From an uncultured Bacteroidales bacterium (GTDB taxonomy: Bacteria; Bacteroidota; Bacteroidia; Bacteroidales; P3), in assembly GCA_900316515.1 (NCBI GenBank), contig ONDE01000010.1, positions 62,001 to 126,000 of the forward strand: a DNA stretch of 64,000 nucleotides, written 5' to 3'. Positions 63,603-64,000 of this stretch are shown in pieces. Under the pieces are notes generated by a model that worked only from the letters and a program-made list of their open reading frames with translations, did not search any database and was not told the DNA's origin. The first letter of the stretch is position 1. Each line of letters begins with the position of its first letter. The position numbers and the translations under genes are program-made.

Positions 63603-64000
63603 TTAGCTCCATCTTTCAAGTTTGACAATAGATCCCTTGGGGCCGGGGACCGAACCCTTGACAAGCATCAGATTCTTCTCGGCGATGATCTTCACCACCT
63701 GGAGGTTCTGCACTTTCACACGATGGTTGCCGGTCTGGCCAGCCATACGCATGCCCTTGAAGATACGCGAAGGATAGGACGATGCACCGATCGAACCGGG
63801 AGCGCGCAGACGGTCGTGCTGACCGTGTGTCTTGTCACCGACACCGCCAAAACCATGACGGGTCACAACGCCCTGGAAACCCTTACCCTTCGAGGTGCCG
63901 ACCACGTCGACAAATTCGCCTTCCTGGAAGACTTCGACGGTAAGCACTTCGCCATATTTCTTCTTGTGGCCTTCCTCGAAACGGCTGAACTCAGCCAGAT
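63603..64000 (-). CDS. rplC: 50S ribosomal protein L3, 5' end outside the window
   Basis: At least 132 residues, open to the right edge: the visible part starts [19 protein letters not shown] and contains [19 protein letters not shown] and [20 protein letters not shown], the L3 signature with the Gln/Arg loop near the peptidyl-transferase centre. rpsJ should lie just outside the window. Confidence 0.96.
   Translation of the reverse strand, partial: LAEFSRFEEGHKKKYGEVLTVEVFQEGEFVDVVGTSKGKGFQGVVTRHGFGGVGDKTHGQHDRLRAPGSIGASSYPSRIFKGMRMAGQTGNHRVKVQNLQVVKIIAEKNLMLVKGSVPGPKGSIVKLERWS

Overview
The window is chromosomal DNA of a member of the Bacteroidales (Bacteroidota); the family is not resolved from sequence alone. 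Support: promoters with the Bacteroidota -7 box TAnnTTTG (written TATCTTTG, TACTTTTG or TATATTTG) instead of a TATAAT box; almost no Shine-Dalgarno sequences; a GldD lipoprotein and a type IX secretion (T9SS) sorting domain; a zapA-rny arrangement; a BspA-like leucine-rich repeat protein; and an S10-spc-alpha ribosomal superoperon that carries map, infA and rpmJ.

Layout. 1-7.0 kb: two tandem, giant repeat-rich surface proteins (the first runs off the left edge), preceded by a MNT/HEPN toxin-antitoxin pair. 7.8-12.9 kb (+): dapB, a BtuC/FecCD-type permease, its probable ATPase, a LysM/M23 endopeptidase and trmD. 12.9-13.8 kb: eight copies of a roughly 91-bp palindromic unit. 13.8-16.7 kb: tryptophanase and kbl, divergently transcribed. 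16.8-20.9 kb (-): zapB-like, zapA, a probable structured RNA, rny, lgt, gpmA. 21-22.3 kb: a T9SS cargo gene broken by a one-base frameshift. 22.7-26.4 kb (+): a degenerate ureohydrolase, a 56-residue protein, lptE and a DUF2723 membrane protein. 26.4-40.4 kb (-): one tightly packed run, oadA-like, pth, coaX, outer-membrane protein, TPR protein, lptC, lpxD, two SGNH hydrolases, MBOAT, LtaS-like sulfatase. 41.3-49.2 kb: small lipoprotein, manA, BspA-like LRR protein, RelE-type TA pair, trmH-family methylase, thiL, pcm, a gutted methyltransferase, gldD. 49.2-64 kb (-): rplQ-rpoA-rpsD-rpsK-rpsM-rpmJ-infA-map-secY ... rplC, running off the right edge.

How the genes relate: most accessory genes serve the cell envelope. 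LptE, LptC and LpxD belong to LPS synthesis and export; the MBOAT, the two SGNH proteins and the LtaS-like enzyme look like a set that decorates an extracytoplasmic glycan; GldD and the sorting domain belong to T9SS; Lgt, the M23 protein and DapB to lipoproteins and peptidoglycan.

The most unusual layer is repetitive DNA. Short tandem arrays with units of 7, 8, 11 or 23 nt sit exactly at gene ends and starts. Each unit of these arrays contains a stop trinucleotide on one strand and no unit length is a multiple of three, so each array of three or more regular units closes all three reading frames on that strand. Related arrays are nevertheless translated inside the trmH-family gene, the signal peptide of lptE, the tail of pth and the remnant methyltransferase; in lptE a single variant base converts what would be an in-frame TAG to CAG. 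A separate family of roughly 91-bp palindromes occurs as eight tandem copies after trmD and as one solitary copy after the LRR gene, in the same orientation relative to the upstream gene.
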